This document shows positions 6,269-7,545 of a DNA stretch of 7,545 bases, one piece after another (positions within the stretch are counted from its first letter, which is position 1; each line of letters opens with the position of its first letter). Under the pieces are notes generated by a model that was given only the letters and a program-made list of their open reading frames with translations, did no database searches and was not told the origin of the DNA. The stretch covers positions 1 through 7,545 of the forward strand of contig JAIXSD010000309.1 of NCBI GenBank assembly GCA_027484885.1, in the 5' to 3' direction. The position numbers and the translations under genes were made by a program. The DNA comes from Rubrivivax sp. GTDB lineage: Bacteria; Pseudomonadota; Gammaproteobacteria; Burkholderiales; Burkholderiaceae_C.

Positions 6269-6496
6269 TTGTTGAGGAGCACTTTGGGCATCAAGGGAAT
6301 TCAGGGTCGGCACATGGGTGAATCCGATTCCTTCGCGGAAATCCGCGTTACGGGCAGGGCCGATGCATACTCGTTCGTGGTGTATGCAATGGATTTGATG
6401 GTTAGTTAGTCGTGAGTTCGCCAGTACGTCAAGATAGACAGGTACTCGGCTCGAAGCACGCAATCTCTTGATTGCCTCAGAGACAGCAGGGAGCAA
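6269..6496. other. Spacer with two inverted repeats
   Basis: CGCGG-AAAT-CCGCG (6334-6347) is a compact perfect palindrome. TGCATAC (6364-6370) pairs with GTATGCA (6382-6388) across 11 bases. Neither has a following T run. Both fall inside the possible small ORF at 6284-6409. No clear promoter for the next gene was found. Confidence 0.4.
6284..6409 (+). CDS. Possible 41-aa ORF, TTG start
   Basis: GAGGAG (6274-6279) stands four bases before TTG at 6284, directly after the stop of the 332-aa gene. A second choice is the ATG at 6314 (31 aa), with AGGG seven bases upstream. The peptide contains the well-mixed stretch SFAEIRVTGRADAYSFVVYA. It has no signal sequence and no cysteine, unlike its neighbours. 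It could be a coupled small protein, a remnant or chance. The two inverted repeats in the same bases argue for caution. Confidence 0.25.
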   Translation: MGIKGIQGRHMGESDSFAEIRVTGRADAYSFVVYAMDLMVS

Positions 6497-6880
6497 ATGC
6501 AAGAACGCGCGTGCCGACCCAGAAGTCGCCGATTTTCTGTGATGCCTTTCAGTGTCGGACTGTTGATGTCCGCAGCCATGGCTCCTGCCAGTGCCGCTTC
6601 AACATGCACTGAACGCTGTGCTTCCAGAGGTGTGGCTGAGGTCTTGTGCAGGGAGATCTGCGCAACAGATCCGACGCCGGCCTCTGTCCCACAGCAGGCG
6701 GTGAAAGCCAGCGCGGAGGACGGCGGCTCGGGCCGTGCTTCAGCTATCGCTGCAGACAAGTCCCTGCCGGCTGTGTCAGTCAAGGGTGCCAGCAGTGACA
6801 ACGCAGTTCGTCGGCCATCTGTGGCCGGGCGCATCACCATTGACCGACACACGGATTCGGGGTCAGGTCTCAATTCTTAA
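6497..6880 (+). CDS. Exported protein with twin CX3C motif, 127 aa
   Basis: AGGGAG (6488-6493) precedes the ATG at 6497 at short spacing; the next ATG (residue 16) has no such site. Arg-rich residues 4-12 and the hydrophobic segment VMPFSVGLLMSAAMA end in APASA (29-33), a good signal peptidase I site. The mature start holds C37-x3-C41-x9-C51-x3-C55. Paired CX3C motifs on two helices are known from small helical hairpins such as alpha-hairpinins and small Tim proteins, where two disulfides staple the hairpin; homology to those is not claimed. Residues 56-127 are low-complexity, rich in A, S, P and G, and probably disordered. The last codons (SGSGLNS) are read from the left arm and loop of an inverted repeat, so the original C terminus may have been replaced by a mobile repeat. 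No family is recognised. Confidence 0.6.
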   Translation: MQERACRPRSRRFSVMPFSVGLLMSAAMAPASAASTCTERCASRGVAEVLCREICATDPTPASVPQQAVKASAEDGGSGRASAIAADKSLPAVSVKGASSDNAVRRPSVAGRITIDRHTDSGSGLNS

Positions 6881-6895
6881 GGCAAGACCTGACCC
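6860..6895. repeat. REP-like inverted repeat
   Basis: GGGTCAGGTCT (6860-6870) and AGACCTGACCC (6885-6895) form a perfect 11-bp stem with a 14-base loop that contains the TAA stop of the preceding gene. The AAGACCTGACCC form resembles, from memory, extragenic palindromes seen many times per genome near REP-associated tyrosine transposases in proteobacteria. No transposase is in this window. It could also act as a transcript end for genes on either strand, although no T tract follows. Confidence 0.6.
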
Positions 6896-7083
6896 TCGGC
6901 CGTTCCGCTGAATCGTTCGCTGCCCCGCCACACCAACCCACGCGGCAAGTAGAGCACGCAGGCGCTTTGGGCCCTGGAAAACCCGTTCAAGTCCGAGCCC
7001 CGCGCCATCATTGTGCCGGCATGTGGCGGCTTGCCCGGTGGCATGAACGTCAGCATCGCACTTGGGCAAGCGCTTGCGCCGCT
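6896..7083. other. Intergenic region between the repeat and cca
   Basis: Nothing firmly supported is coded here. An 8-bp inverted repeat, GCTTGCCC (7029-7036) and GGGCAAGC (7064-7071), overlaps the 12-base palindrome GCAAGCGCTTGC (7066-7077) and lies just past the cca stop, so it may end the cca transcript. It lacks a T run. A 55-codon frame on the - strand (7044 down to 6877) has no ribosome site. The + frame gives peptide-like text (ALENPFKSEPRAIIVPACGG) after a stop, so a decayed repeat or insertion is possible. Confidence 0.4.
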
Positions 7084-7545
7084 TCAATCGCCTCGCGCAG
7101 CCAAGGCCGCCAACCTCGCCCGCTGCACCGCCCGCCCGATGTCCGGCCCCTTGCGCCCCTCGGCCAGCGCCTGTGCGCTGACGGACGCCAGGTCCACGGC
7201 CTGCACGGCACGCAGGTCCTGCAGCAGCTTGTCGCGCTGCGGGTAGGGGCGGTCTTCCAGGCCCAGGCGGCCGCGGGCGTCGCATTCGCAGGCCCAGAGC
7301 AGTTGCTCAAAACGCTCGGGGCGGCGCCAGGCGTCGCAGCGTTCCATCAGGCGCAGGCGGGCCTCGGGGCTGAAGCTCTCGCTTTGGTGCACATGGGTGT
7401 GCTCGCGGGCGACCAGCTCGGCCAGCTCGCGGCAGTCGCTGGGCACGCGCCAGCGTTCGCTCAGGCGCCGCACCAGGGGCAGGCCGCGGCTCTCGTGGCC
7501 GATGTGGCGGGGCAGCACATCGGCCGGGGTCAGGCCCTTGCCCAG
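7084..7545 (-). CDS. cca: CCA-adding tRNA nucleotidyltransferase, C-terminal part (5' end outside window)
   Basis: The visible 153 residues are the C-terminal region of bacterial Cca, which adds or repairs the 3' CCA of tRNAs using CTP and ATP. Recognisable stretches are HIGHESRGLPLVRRL, LVAREHTHVH, a RLMERCDAWRRPERF segment and CECDARGRLGLEDRPYPQRD, typical of the betaproteobacterial enzyme's region after the nucleotidyltransferase and RNA-binding parts. The frame stays open to the window edge (LGKGLTPAD precedes the GTG at 7518), so that GTG is not the start. The catalytic head domain is off the window. Full length should be near 410 aa, as in E. coli. It points toward the accessory segment, so the two units converge. 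Confidence 0.93.
   Translation of the reverse strand: MGKGLTPADVLPRHIGHESRGLPLVRRLSERWRVPSDCRELAELVAREHTHVHQSESFSPEARLRLMERCDAWRRPERFEQLLWACECDARGRLGLEDRPYPQRDKLLQDLRAVQAVDLASVSAQALAEGRKGPDIGRAVQRARLAALAARGD

Noticed and set aside
7084..7518. GTG at 7518 (- strand) as the start of cca.
   Set aside because: The frame continues with family-like residues to the window edge; the gene is simply cut by the window.

Overview
The window looks like a high-GC betaproteobacterial chromosome, most likely Burkholderiales of the Roseateles/Rubrivivax/Leptothrix type. This rests on GC-rich flanking genes (80% GC in bases 2641-2700 by hand count), heavy GCC/CTG/CGC codon use and the gene families present. 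The genus is an inference; no marker gene fixes it.

Left block (1-4458, + strand) is housekeeping and signalling. It holds the 3' part of a uracil-DNA glycosylase family 4-like protein whose catalytic motifs are altered, a PAS-PAS-PAS-GGDEF-EAL cyclic-di-GMP protein overlapping it by ATGA, and 10 bases later a MidA/NDUFAF7-type SAM-dependent methyltransferase. Spacing suggests one transcription unit. The right edge (7084-7545, - strand) is the C-terminal part of the CCA-adding enzyme Cca, pointing toward the block.

Between them lies a 2.6-kb accessory segment of different composition (109/240 G+C = 45% in 4981-5220). A 354-base spacer with hairpins and broken peptide-like frames leads to a compact run of small exported-protein genes. 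These are a 43-aa lipoprotein-like peptide (4813-4944), two similar cysteine-rich peptides with signal sequences of 51 and 50 aa (4969-5124 and 5121-5273), and a 332-aa membrane-anchored, six-cysteine exported protein (5270-6268). The last three are chained by ATGA overlaps and the small genes have clear Shine-Dalgarno sites. A possible 41-aa ORF (6284-6409) and a 127-aa exported protein with a twin CX3C motif (6497-6880) follow. That last gene runs into an 11-bp-stem inverted repeat resembling a REP-type element.

The most interesting item is the tandem pair of small six-cysteine secreted peptides translationally coupled to the larger exported protein. The sequence supports a co-produced, disulfide- or metal-dependent envelope or secreted set. 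It does not reveal a function; antimicrobial, metal-binding and structural roles are all open.
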